DNA from: Clostridium_AD sp050717535
GTDB taxonomy: Bacteria; Bacillota; Clostridia; Clostridiales; Clostridiaceae
NCBI RefSeq assembly: GCF_050717535.1
Contig: NZ_JBOITM010000077.1
Span: forward strand, 1 to 64,000
DNA: 64,000 bases
Direction of reading: 5' to 3'
A program made the position numbers and the translations under genes. The notes under the pieces are model-generated. The model ran no database searches. It was not told where the DNA came from and worked only from the letters and a program-made list of their open reading frames with translations. Shown here piece after piece: positions 34,127 through 42,598 of this stretch. Within the stretch, counting starts at the first letter, position 1. The number at the start of each line of letters is the position of its first letter.

Positions 34127-34450
34127 ATGTTTTTTAATAGTAAAAAGCGAAAAGAAGTAAAGGAAAACGAAGCGAGGCTTATGAGAATTAACGACTTCGA
34201 GGTAAGGTATGTAACAACTAGAGACCCATATAAATATGGTGAATCTATAATAGGAAAGAGCTGTGTAATACATATTAACGATGGTGATTTTAGCATAACT
34301 AGTGGAAATAAGATTATTTTCGCACATTCCATAGAAGGATTACAATGCTCTGAATTATTAAGTCAAGAAGGAGTAATACTCACTTATGTTGAGGATAAAA
34401 CTGGAGAAAATATAGAGGTTATGGCTTATTATAAGTACCATAGAAAATAA
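34127..34450 (+). CDS. hypothetical protein
   Basis: 107 residues. A basic N-terminus (FFNSKKRKEVKENEARLMR) precedes a predicted beta-rich domain (FEVRYVTTRDPYKYGESIIGKSCVIHINDG..., ILTYVEDKTGENIEVMAYYKYH). No family recognised, soluble. Ribosome binding site GGGTGATGAG. A frame on the other strand here is a shadow. Confidence 0.65.
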   Translation: MFFNSKKRKEVKENEARLMRINDFEVRYVTTRDPYKYGESIIGKSCVIHINDGDFSITSGNKIIFAHSIEGLQCSELLSQEGVILTYVEDKTGENIEVMAYYKYHRK

Positions 34451-34499
34451 ATAGAATAAGGATAGCAAAAGCGATGAAATAGAAAACGTAAATAGCAAT

Positions 34500-34760
34500 G
34501 CATCACAGTCAACCATATAGTTCATCTAAGGCATCATAGCAGTCACAGGAATACGAATTATGATGTTAATGTTAAGCTCTGTGACCACGTTGACTAGCAC
34601 TGTTATTATACCTATGGAATTTTAACATTCACGTACCATCGCCCAAAAATCAAGTTATTGTTCAAGCAATAACTGATAGAACTCGAAAAACTCTATATGT
34701 ATTCCAACCAATTTAAAAACCTGGAATCAATTTATATGTTTTAATTATAGACATATAAGG
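34500..34760 (+). ncRNA. candidate structured RNA with a possible pseudoknot
   Basis: Gene-free. Nested helices AGTCAAC/GTTGACT (34507-34513 with 34589-34595) and GTCACAG/CTGTGAC (34542-34548 with 34579-34585). CATCATA (34532-34538) pairs with TATGATG (34559-34565), which crosses the second helix as a pseudoknot or alternative fold. Downstream are AGTTATTG/CAATAACT (34653-34660 with 34667-34674) and ATTCCA/TGGAAT inside TATATG/CATATA. No terminator is evident, so it may be the leader of the degV gene or a 3' region. Confidence 0.4.
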
Positions 34761-34865
34761 ATATAATATTATTAACTTGTAAATTAATGAAAGATTAAGG
34801 TAAATTGATATAGTTTGTAGTTATTTTAAATAATAAAATTTTCATTGTAGAAAGGTGAAGTTAAA

Positions 34866-35732
34866 ATGAGTAAAATTGCACTTATTACGGACAGTACTTC
34901 AGATGTTGATAAGGAAATGATCCAAAAGTATGACCTAAAAGTACTTCCTCTAAGAATAATATATAAAGATAAAGAGTACATTGACAGAGTAACTATTACC
35001 CCAAAAGAGGTATATGATAATTTTGTATATGAAATTCCCTCAACGTCATTACCTTCAATGCAGGATATGGAAGACATGTATCTAAAGCTTGAGAAAGAGG
35101 GTTATACTCATGCAATAGCTGTTATTATATCTTCAAATTTATCAGGCACATACAATACATTGAGATTGGTAAGTGAAGGCCATTCATCTATAAATACCTG
35201 CGTTTTTGATTCTAAATCTCTAACTATTGGTGAAGCAGCCATTGTTGAAGAATGTGGAGAAATGATAAAAGACGGGAAAACTTTTGAGCAAATTGTAGAA
35301 GATCTTCCTGAAATACAAAGTAGAGTTACGGTTTATTATGCAGTGGATACTCTTAAATATCTAATCAAAGGCGGGAGAATCGGAAAAGTTTCCGGTACTA
35401 TTGGTGAAATATTAAATATAAAACCTATAATTTCCATTAATAACGAGGGTGTATACTATACTTATGCAAAGGCAAAGGGGAAAAAGAAAGCCATAAGCAA
35501 GCTAGTAGATATAGCACGAGAGGCTCTTGAGCTAAATCCTTGTAAAATTTGGGTTATGCATGGGGGTGCTTATGAAGAGGTGAAGGCTTTTTCTGAAACA
35601 ATTGCGGCACTTCCCAACATTACGAGATTATCATTTGGAGAAATAAGCCCAGTAGCGGGAGTTCATACGGGCCCTGGTTTACTTGGGATTATTGTAGTAA
35701 AAGACCCCGTGAAAAAAACAAACAATATATAA
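34866..35732 (+). CDS. DegV family fatty-acid-binding protein
   Basis: DegV/FakB-type protein that binds a fatty acid and presents it to the FakA kinase for incorporation into phospholipids. The N-terminal ALITDSTSDVD, the TSLPSMQDMEDMYLKLEKEGYTHAI block, VDTLKYLIKGGRIGK and the C-terminal SPVAGVHTGPGLLGI are complete. Length 288 is standard. The fakA gene is not in the window. Ribosome binding site AAAGGTGAAG. Confidence 0.95.
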   Translation: MSKIALITDSTSDVDKEMIQKYDLKVLPLRIIYKDKEYIDRVTITPKEVYDNFVYEIPSTSLPSMQDMEDMYLKLEKEGYTHAIAVIISSNLSGTYNTLRLVSEGHSSINTCVFDSKSLTIGEAAIVEECGEMIKDGKTFEQIVEDLPEIQSRVTVYYAVDTLKYLIKGGRIGKVSGTIGEILNIKPIISINNEGVYYTYAKAKGKKKAISKLVDIAREALELNPCKIWVMHGGAYEEVKAFSETIAALPNITRLSFGEISPVAGVHTGPGLLGIIVVKDPVKKTNNI

Positions 35733-35779
35733 CTTTAATAAAAATATGTCTAAAAAAGAAAATATTAAGGAGTGTCCTA

Positions 35780-36091
35780 ATGAAAATTGAAGATATAATG
35801 TCAGGAGATTTTTCTGAATATCCTGAAGATACACAAAAAATTATGAAAGAATATACTGAAAATCTACGAGAAGCTATAAAACAAGAATTAATAAAGGATA
35901 TATCCTTTAACATGCTTAAGGATATAGATAAAAGTAAGGATTATTTCATGAATGTTCTAACCGATATATTGGATAATGGGTATAAAGGTCTAAATAAAAT
36001 GTCTACTCGGTCACTTATAGATAAATATTTGGAAAAGAAAAATGAACAAGATTTTTTTCTTTTATTAGAAAAAGTTAATGAACAAGACTAA
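35780..36091 (+). CDS. hypothetical acidic helical protein
   Basis: 103 residues, mostly helical, acidic, without Cys or membrane segments. It follows degV after 47 bp with its own AAGGAG, perhaps in the same transcript. No family recognised. Confidence 0.65.
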   Translation: MKIEDIMSGDFSEYPEDTQKIMKEYTENLREAIKQELIKDISFNMLKDIDKSKDYFMNVLTDILDNGYKGLNKMSTRSLIDKYLEKKNEQDFFLLLEKVNEQD

Positions 36092-36120
36092 TACTAAAAT
36101 ATCTTTGGAATTATCTATAC

Positions 36121-36155
36121 AAAAGCCATAAATCTTTTGATTTAATGGCCTTTTG
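36121..36155. terminator. bidirectional terminator
   Basis: AAAAG-CCAT-AAATC pairs with GATTT-AATGG-CCTTTT, with small bulges and Ts on both sides. Confidence 0.7.
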
Positions 36156-36159
36156 TAGT

Positions 36160-37398
36160 TTAATAAATTCTTATTTTTAAAGACAAAAACAAATTAATAG
36201 CAGCAATGAATGCGGCAACAATAAAAACATATTGGTATCCCATAGTTGTCCATAATATACCGCCTACAAAAGGTATTGACATAGCAATTACATGATCAAA
36301 ACTGGTACCTGCAGAAAGAGTAGGGATAACATCCTCAGGGCATATAGCAATTTTTTTTATATATGTAGACCTTGCCATTTCTACTACACTTAGTGAATTA
36401 TCTATAACATAGCAGGCTGCAATAATAACTACAGCAATACTTGGAGATGCTAAATAATCTGCAAAGGAATACCCCATACAAATTACTATAAGAACTATTG
36501 CTTCTAGTGAAAGAACAAATCTTTCACCTTTTTTGTCTATAGCATTGCCAACAATGGTCCTTGTGAAAATGCTTAATACAGCTATTATTAATCCGAGTAT
36601 TGCGAAAGTAGGAGGATCAACATTGTACTCTTTAATAAGTACCCAGGGTGCAAAGGTTAAAAAAATCTGCTTTCTTGCACCATTAACTACACTAAGACAA
36701 TAATATAGTGTATATTTTTTCTTGAAAACAAGAGTTACCTTTTGTTTTTTAGGCTTTTTAGATTTCATTAGTCCAAGAAAAAAAGCAGCGAAAATGTAAA
36801 ATACTGAGGCTAGCACAAAGGCTATTTGATAGGTAAGATTAAAGTACTTAAATCCAAACCACACAATTGCGTAGCCAACAATAGTTGCAATTAAGTTATA
36901 TGCACTATATCTTCCTAGTCTTGCACCGTAATTTCCATGTTCAGAAAGATTCATTCCTATGCCAGCAGATAATGGCATAAAAATATGTGTACCAAGGCTT
37001 AGTAACATCATCCATAAAAGCATAGATGCAAAAGAGGGAGAAAACAAACCTAGACCAAGCATTCCTAGTGCAGCAAATATCATCCCTACTATTGCTATTT
37101 TTATGTCACCAAGAAATGCTAGTACTCCGAGTACTACAACTATTAAAGCTCCTGGTAACTCACGAGGAAATTCTACAATACCTCTAGCAGAAGCTGTTAA
37201 TTTATATGTATCGCTTAAAAAATTATTAAACACAGTTGTGTTAATACCACTTGCTATTCCAGTAAAAAGTCCTACTATTAAAAATAACTTAAAATCTCTA
37301 TCGTTATTGAATTTGCTACATAAGTTTAAAAATTTTTCTTTCAACTTTTGTTTTTTTACTAACTTATCATCATTAAGTTTTTTTTCACTATCTATCAA
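36160..37398 (-). CDS. MFS transporter
   Basis: Twelve-helix major facilitator of 412 residues with a charged cytoplasmic N-terminus (MIDSEKKLNDDKLVKKQ). The second half begins after a basic loop (LMKSKKPKKQKVTLVFKKK), and GNAIDKKGERFVLSLE is the motif-A-like loop. The substrate is unknown. Convergent with the degV transcript. Start ATG; only a weak AAGG-like site precedes it. Confidence 0.85.
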   Translation of the reverse strand: MIDSEKKLNDDKLVKKQKLKEKFLNLCSKFNNDRDFKLFLIVGLFTGIASGINTTVFNNFLSDTYKLTASARGIVEFPRELPGALIVVVLGVLAFLGDIKIAIVGMIFAALGMLGLGLFSPSFASMLLWMMLLSLGTHIFMPLSAGIGMNLSEHGNYGARLGRYSAYNLIATIVGYAIVWFGFKYFNLTYQIAFVLASVFYIFAAFFLGLMKSKKPKKQKVTLVFKKKYTLYYCLSVVNGARKQIFLTFAPWVLIKEYNVDPPTFAILGLIIAVLSIFTRTIVGNAIDKKGERFVLSLEAIVLIVICMGYSFADYLASPSIAVVIIAACYVIDNSLSVVEMARSTYIKKIAICPEDVIPTLSAGTSFDHVIAMSIPFVGGILWTTMGYQYVFIVAAFIAAINLFLSLKIRIY

Positions 37399-37498
37399 CC
37401 TTATAACCCCCCATTCATTCTAACTGGATTAAGTATATTATAAAAAATATTAGAATTCAATAAATAACATTATTTAATAGAAAGTCAAATTAAGATGA

Positions 37499-37882
37499 CT
37501 AGTAATTAATAACTATTTCTCCACTTAGAATTGTATCTTTAGCATCAGTCCAAGTAGCTTCAATTAAAAGATTTGTTTTTAATCCTGTTTTATAATTAAA
37601 TGAAATCTCTTTATCATGGACCATATGATAGTTCTCGTAAACAGTCAAATTTTTGTTGGCTTTGTCTCTAATAATAATTGTCCAAGTTCCATTTTGAGGT
37701 TGATAAATTTTAGCGGTAATAGTTAAGGTGGACCAAAAGGTATTACTAACTCCGGTTTCATAAAACCCTTTTCCATTGTAAATATTCATTGTGAAACTTT
37801 GTTGAATACTATCATTATTTGTTACAGCCTCTTCACTAGATTCTGAAATTTTATTTTTTATACTATTTACAAATTTTTTCAT
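37499..37882 (-). CDS. hypothetical protein, possibly secreted beta-sandwich
   Basis: 127 residues. A charged N-terminus (KKFVNSIKNKISESSEE) leads into a strand-rich domain with Trp/Tyr alternation (SNTFWSTLTITAKIYQPQNGTWTIII, LLIEATWTDAKDTILSGEIVINY). No signal peptide. No family recognised. AAGGAG precedes ATG. Single gene. Confidence 0.65.
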   Translation of the reverse strand: MKKFVNSIKNKISESSEEAVTNNDSIQQSFTMNIYNGKGFYETGVSNTFWSTLTITAKIYQPQNGTWTIIIRDKANKNLTVYENYHMVHDKEISFNYKTGLKTNLLIEATWTDAKDTILSGEIVINY

Positions 37883-38186
37883 GAATTTTCTCCTTATTTA
37901 TTATTTTCTAGCAAATTTTAAAAAATAAAATACTAAGCTTTTTTTAAAAAAGTTTATTATGTTCTTATTATATGTAAGTATAGACGAAATGTTATTCTTA
38001 TAAAAATGCTTTTTCTACAAAAGTACAGTTAATAATTACTTATAATATTAAGTGAAATATAGTTCATATAAAATAAGGTAAATATTAAAATTAATATTTT
38101 GAAAGAAATAAATCGTAAAGAATGCTATAATTATATTTTGAATTAAATATCGAGATTTAAGATTAAAGTAAAAGAAGGTGGAAATA
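37883..38186. other. AT-rich intergenic region
   Basis: It holds the divergent upstream regions of the hypothetical gene (minus) and the YgiQ gene (plus). No gene, repeat or convincing hairpin seen. Confidence 0.5.
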
Positions 38187-40196
38187 ATGACGGATAATAA
38201 ATATTTACCAATTAGTATGAGTGATATTATAGATAGAGGTTGGACTGAGTTAGATTTTATTATAGTTACTGGTGATGCATATGTAGATCATCATAGTTTT
38301 GGAACAGCAATAATTTCAAGAGTTCTAGAAAGCGAGGGCTATAAAGTAGGAATAATAGCTCAACCTGATTGGAAGGATACAGAAGACTTCAAGAAACTTG
38401 GCAAACCAAGGCTAGGATTCTTAGTTAATGCTGGTAATATGGATTCTATGGTTAATCATTATACCGTAAGCAAGAAAGTAAGAGAAAAAGATTTGTATTC
38501 TCCTGGTGCAAAGATGGGCCTTAGGCCTGACAGAGCAACAATAGTATACTGCAATAAAATAAGAGAAGCATATAAAGGTATTCCTCTTATTATTGGAGGA
38601 ATAGAGGCAAGTTTAAGACGGTTTGCACATTATGATTATTGGAGTGACAAGGTAAGAAAGTCTATGCTAATAGATAGTGGAGCGGATTTACTAATATTTG
38701 GCATGGGAGAGAAACAAGTTGTTAACGTTGCAAATAAATTAAATGAAGGTATAGATATAAAAGACATTACTGGCATTCTTGGAACTTGTTATGTAACAGA
38801 GAATATAGAAAATATAGGTGACCATGTTGAAATAGCATCTTATAAGGAAGTTTGCAATGATAAGAAAAAATATGCAGAGGCTTTTAAAATACAGTATGAT
38901 GAGCAAGACCCTATTAGGGGTGGTGTTATAGTACAAAAGCATACTAATAAGTATCTTGTACAAAACAAACCAGAAATGCCTCTTACTAGGGAAGAATTAG
39001 ATGTTGTTTATGGTTTGCCCTACCAAAGAAATTATCATCCTATGTATGAAAAGCTTGGTGGAATTCCAGCTATAGAGGAAGTTCAGTTCAGTTTAGTTAG
39101 TTCAAGAGGATGTTTTGGTAGCTGTGCTTTTTGCGCCATAACCTTTCATCAAGGTAGAATTGTGCAAAGTAGAAGTGAAAAATCGTTAATTGATGAAGCG
39201 GTAGAAATTACAAAATTAAAGGGATATAAAGGATATATCCATGATGTAGGAGGGCCTACTGCCAATTTTAGAAAGCCGGCATGCGATAAACAATTAAAAG
39301 TAGGTGCTTGCAAAGATAAGCAATGTTTACATCCTGCCCCATGCAAAAATTTAAATGTTGATCATATGGAGTATTTAAACGTACTTCGATCGCTTAGAGA
39401 ATTACCAAATGTTAAAAGAGTTTTTGTACGTTCAGGATTACGTTATGACTATATTATGGCAGACAAAAATGATACCTTCTTTAATGAACTTATTGAGCAC
39501 CATGTTAGTGGTCAGCTAAAAGTTGCACCAGAGCATGTTTCTCACAAAGTTTTAAAATTCATGGGCAAACCAGCTGGGAAAACTTATGATAAATTCAGAG
39601 AAAAATTTTATAAGGCTACTGAAAAAATAGGAAAGAAACAATATCTTATTCCTTATTTAATGTCTAGCCACCCAGGATGCAACATGAGTTCAGCTGTAGA
39701 ACTAGCTGAATATCTTAGGGATACTAATTATCAACCTGAACAAGTTCAAGATTTTTATCCAACCCCTGGAACACCATCAACAACCATGTTTTATACAGGG
39801 CTTGATCCAGAAACACTACAAGAAGTTCATGTACCTAAAACAAAGCATGAAAAAGCTATGCAAAGAGCATTGCTTCAATATAGAGATCCTATGAAATATG
39901 ATTTAGTATATTCAGCCTTAATAGAAGCAAACAGGGAAGATTTAATTGGTTACGGACCTAAGTGTTTAATAAAACCAAGGGGTCAAAAAAATATGGAACA
40001 TTTAAATACATCAAATACAAAACCAAAACAGCAAAAGGGCAGAGAAAAAGGAAAAACTGTAAAAAGTAAGCCTAAAGATAATTCTGTAGATAAAAACTAT
40101 ACAAAGAAAAACAAACCTACAATAGCTGGGAATAAGGTAACTTTTGGAAGCAGACAGGAAAACAAAAATAAAGCAAAAAACAATAAAAGAAAATAG
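38187..40196 (+). CDS. YgiQ family radical SAM protein
   Basis: Large radical SAM enzyme (669 residues) of unknown reaction. The N-terminal domain (YLPISMSDIIDRGWTELDFIIVTGDAYVDHHSFG) is the YgiQ signature. The cluster motif is SSRGCFGSCAFCAITFHQGR (Cx3Cx2C), and extra Cys residues (CKDKQCLHPAPC) follow. The last about 90 residues are Lys/Asn-rich and disordered. ATG 38187 with AAGAAGGTGG is chosen over GTG 38178. Single-gene unit with its own terminator. Confidence 0.93.
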   Translation: MTDNKYLPISMSDIIDRGWTELDFIIVTGDAYVDHHSFGTAIISRVLESEGYKVGIIAQPDWKDTEDFKKLGKPRLGFLVNAGNMDSMVNHYTVSKKVREKDLYSPGAKMGLRPDRATIVYCNKIREAYKGIPLIIGGIEASLRRFAHYDYWSDKVRKSMLIDSGADLLIFGMGEKQVVNVANKLNEGIDIKDITGILGTCYVTENIENIGDHVEIASYKEVCNDKKKYAEAFKIQYDEQDPIRGGVIVQKHTNKYLVQNKPEMPLTREELDVVYGLPYQRNYHPMYEKLGGIPAIEEVQFSLVSSRGCFGSCAFCAITFHQGRIVQSRSEKSLIDEAVEITKLKGYKGYIHDVGGPTANFRKPACDKQLKVGACKDKQCLHPAPCKNLNVDHMEYLNVLRSLRELPNVKRVFVRSGLRYDYIMADKNDTFFNELIEHHVSGQLKVAPEHVSHKVLKFMGKPAGKTYDKFREKFYKATEKIGKKQYLIPYLMSSHPGCNMSSAVELAEYLRDTNYQPEQVQDFYPTPGTPSTTMFYTGLDPETLQEVHVPKTKHEKAMQRALLQYRDPMKYDLVYSALIEANREDLIGYGPKCLIKPRGQKNMEHLNTSNTKPKQQKGREKGKTVKSKPKDNSVDKNYTKKNKPTIAGNKVTFGSRQENKNKAKNNKRK

Positions 40197-40204
40197 TGTA
40201 CTAT

Positions 40205-40245
40205 AATAAATACCTACATCCATGTCATGGATGTAGGTATTTATT
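40205..40245 (+). terminator. ygiQ terminator
   Basis: Nearly 20-bp perfect hairpin (arms 40205-40224 and 40226-40245). The right arm ends in ATTTATT. Confidence 0.85.
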
Positions 40246-40292
40246 AATTTAAAGTAGCAAATCACTATTCCTTTAAAATAATTGGAATCTTA

Positions 40293-40481
40293 CTATACCT
40301 CAACTTTAACTATTTTGTTAATACCTTCTTCTTCTACTAGTTCACTTTTGCTGATGCCTTTTCTAAAATATCTAATTTGTTTATATTTAACTTTGTTCAT
40401 CTCAAAATCTAAAACATCGATTCTATCGCCTTTATAAATAACAGCTTCTTTACTACCTTTTAAAAACACGTGTACTTCCAT
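40293..40481 (-). CDS. small hypothetical protein
   Basis: 62 residues, basic, strand-rich (MEVHVFLKGSKEAVIYKGDRIDVLDFEMNKVKYKQIRYF). No family recognised. The only good ribosome binding site, AAAGGAG, lies about 30 bp upstream, and a 7-bp hairpin (TAGCTGC/GCGGCTA) sits between it and ATG, which would bring the two to a usable distance. Confidence 0.6.
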   Translation of the reverse strand: MEVHVFLKGSKEAVIYKGDRIDVLDFEMNKVKYKQIRYFRKGISKSELVEEEGINKIVKVEV

Positions 40482-40684
40482 AATTTTATTTTTAGCCGCA
40501 AAGCAGCTACTCCTTTCATTTCATAATGCTAAAAAAGCATATACTAGTATCTAATTTATTATGTCTCTAAATTATAATGCCATTGCTTATATTTATCAAG
40601 GTGAAATTCCTAAGAAATTTAATAATAGTTAACCATTTATTTATTAGTGAATATAATATTAATAAATAATAGTAGGTGATTAAA

Positions 40685-40747
40685 ATGTACATTAAGAGTA
40701 TTTTAAAATTAATGGGAAGAATAGAAATGAAAATATCTTTTTATTGA
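40685..40747 (+). other. 20-codon open frame before the PIN-like gene
   Basis: GTAGGTG precedes ATG 40685. The peptide MYIKSILKLMGRIEMKISFY ends 38 bp before the PIN-like gene. It could be a leader peptide or the remnant of an antitoxin. No family recognised. Confidence 0.3.
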
Positions 40748-40785
40748 AGATCTAATATAGATTTATTCTAAAAGGAGATAACAAA

Positions 40786-41265
40786 ATGATTTATAAAGAG
40801 TATTTATTGGATACTAATATTGTAATAAAAGTGTGGAATAAATATCCTACCTTGTTGGATTCTATTGAAAATATTGATTTTATTGATTTTAAAATTTCTG
40901 AAGATATTGCAGGAGAATTATCCGTGAAAGAGTATGTAAAATTTAAGGAAGAATTTGTACTCTCAAATAAGTTTTTAAAATTATTAGGGCATATTATTAC
41001 CAATAGCAGTCTTAATTTAAACGAAGAGAGCATACAAAATGATTTCATTAAATATGAAAAGAATAAAAATATATATTTTGTAAATGGAGATAAAATTTCT
41101 ATTAATGACTTTAGTCTAATTGATTTATGTGAAAAGAATAAAGAATATACACTTGTTACGGAAGATAAAAGAATGCTGCGAAGTGCAAAAATTATATTAG
41201 ATTCTTCAAGGGTTTTAAACTTTCAAGAATTCTTAGATGAGTTAAAGGAGCTAAATGTTTTATAA
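40786..41265 (+). CDS. PIN-like domain protein
   Basis: 159 residues. The N-terminal YLLDTNIVI and the C-terminal NDFSLIDLCEKNKEYTLVTEDKRM fit a PIN nuclease fold, supplying acidic residues of the active site, with another candidate in the middle (SEDIAGELSVKE). Such proteins can be VapC-type toxins. No complete antitoxin gene is next to it. Strong AAAGGAG. Single gene with a terminator. Confidence 0.65.
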   Translation: MIYKEYLLDTNIVIKVWNKYPTLLDSIENIDFIDFKISEDIAGELSVKEYVKFKEEFVLSNKFLKLLGHIITNSSLNLNEESIQNDFIKYEKNKNIYFVNGDKISINDFSLIDLCEKNKEYTLVTEDKRMLRSAKIILDSSRVLNFQEFLDELKELNVL

Positions 41266-41279
41266 TATTCCAACAGAAT

Positions 41280-41315
41280 AAGAGGCTGTAAACTATTAAA
41301 TTACAGCCTCTTATA
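41280..41315. terminator. bidirectional terminator
   Basis: 12-bp perfect stem AAGAGGCTGTAA with TTACAGCCTCTT, 9-nt loop. Confidence 0.88.
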
Positions 41316-41903
41316 CTATTTAAGATTATTTTCTAAATATTGTTTAAAACTAGAATCCCATAATTCATAAAACTCAGTATCAATCTCACTAACTACTAAT
41401 AAAAATTGGTCCAATACACCTAAATTGTTTAAACCTTTCATTAGATGTCGGGGGTAATTTACTTTTTTTGAATAATTATTTTTAGGATCGATTACTGTAA
41501 TTGAAAAATCTTCTTTTAAGTACAAATCTTTACACCTAATATCTACCCTTTTAAAATTAAGCTTCTTAAATTCTCTAATAAGGTCCACTAGATTATGTGA
41601 AATTTCTTTGGTGATACCATGTTTCTTGATATACTTATCTAGCCGCTCTCCATTTGCTAAATCTCGTACGATGTAGTAATCTCCATGTTCATAAACTTTA
41701 GGGAAATATTTGCTCTTTCTAGTTTTCATAAAAATACTATATTCTTTGCCACAGATTTTTTTATCTTTGAAAATCTTAATTACTCTTTGGTTAGGGAGCA
41801 AATATACTATTCCATTATGACCAGACCCTAAAAATTCTGATGTTCTAATCATTTTTTCTACTCTACTATTTAACCTAATATAATAATTACCGTCTTCATT
41901 CAT
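41316..41903 (-). CDS. protein-kinase-like protein (atypical)
   Basis: 195 residues. A glycine-rich loop (FLGSGHNGIVYLL), a VIKIF lysine strand and a hinge (DYYIVRDLANGERLDKYIKKHG) follow the kinase N-lobe. The catalytic loop reads RVDIRCKDLYL, without the usual HRD...N, and the metal Asp is in VIDPKNN, not DFG. The C-lobe is very short. It may be a minimal kinase or a pseudokinase. Weak GAAGATGA site before ATG. Confidence 0.7.
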   Translation of the reverse strand: MNEDGNYYIRLNSRVEKMIRTSEFLGSGHNGIVYLLPNQRVIKIFKDKKICGKEYSIFMKTRKSKYFPKVYEHGDYYIVRDLANGERLDKYIKKHGITKEISHNLVDLIREFKKLNFKRVDIRCKDLYLKEDFSITVIDPKNNYSKKVNYPRHLMKGLNNLGVLDQFLLVVSEIDTEFYELWDSSFKQYLENNLK

Positions 41904-41988
41904 TTTATCATCTTCTTTATAGTTATATTACTATATTATATGATGAAAATTTGTAAGTATTTCTTATATATAAAAAAAAGTGTAAAAA

Positions 41989-42444
41989 CTACTTTTTTTC
42001 TAAATAAGTTTTATTATCCAACGCCATTTTTATTGCATCCTTAATATTACTTATAAATTTGTTTTTGTAAGAAATAAAGCTTCTTCCATCTTGAATTATT
42101 TTACCAGTATTTTGAGGGGGTTCTTTAATCTTAAAAACAATACTATTAAGAGCTTCAAGTCTTTTAATTAATTCAGCATTATATTTTTGGAATTCATCTA
42201 CTGAACTACTAGCACTTTCTTGTGCACTATTTAAATTAATTAAGGTTTCAGAATATTGGAGTCCTTTAAATATACCCTTATAATAGGATAATTCAATAAA
42301 ATCGCGAGTTCTAGGGGACGTAGTTTGTTTTAGTAATGATTCTATGTAGAAATCTTCCATTTCTTCCTTCTTAAAGCCACTTTTAACTGCTCTATTCATA
42401 ATTCTATCGGCTATTGCTTTAATTTTGATATTAGTAAAAGTCAT
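41989..42444 (-). CDS. hypothetical helical protein
   Basis: 151 residues, predicted all alpha-helical with a middle coiled-coil-like part (SVDEFQKYNAELIKRLEALNSIVFKI). No family recognised. GGAGGG precedes the start. It is 85 bp upstream of the kinase-like gene on the same strand, possibly one transcript. Confidence 0.65.
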   Translation of the reverse strand: MTFTNIKIKAIADRIMNRAVKSGFKKEEMEDFYIESLLKQTTSPRTRDFIELSYYKGIFKGLQYSETLINLNSAQESASSSVDEFQKYNAELIKRLEALNSIVFKIKEPPQNTGKIIQDGRSFISYKNKFISNIKDAIKMALDNKTYLEKK

Positions 42445-42542
42445 AATTACCCTCCATTGATTAATTCATCTTGTGTTTATATTAATTAACAATAACGTAA
42501 ACCACTCTAATCTTATCAAAATAAGTGCCATGAGTAAACAGT

Positions 42543-42579
42543 AAAAGCCTTAGCAATTAAAATATATGCTAAGGCTTTT
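42543..42579 (-). terminator. terminator of the maltose phosphorylase operon
   Basis: 13-bp perfect stem AAAAGCCTTAGCA with TGCTAAGGCTTTT. Confidence 0.85.
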
Positions 42580-42598
42580 GGTATATATATAAGATATA

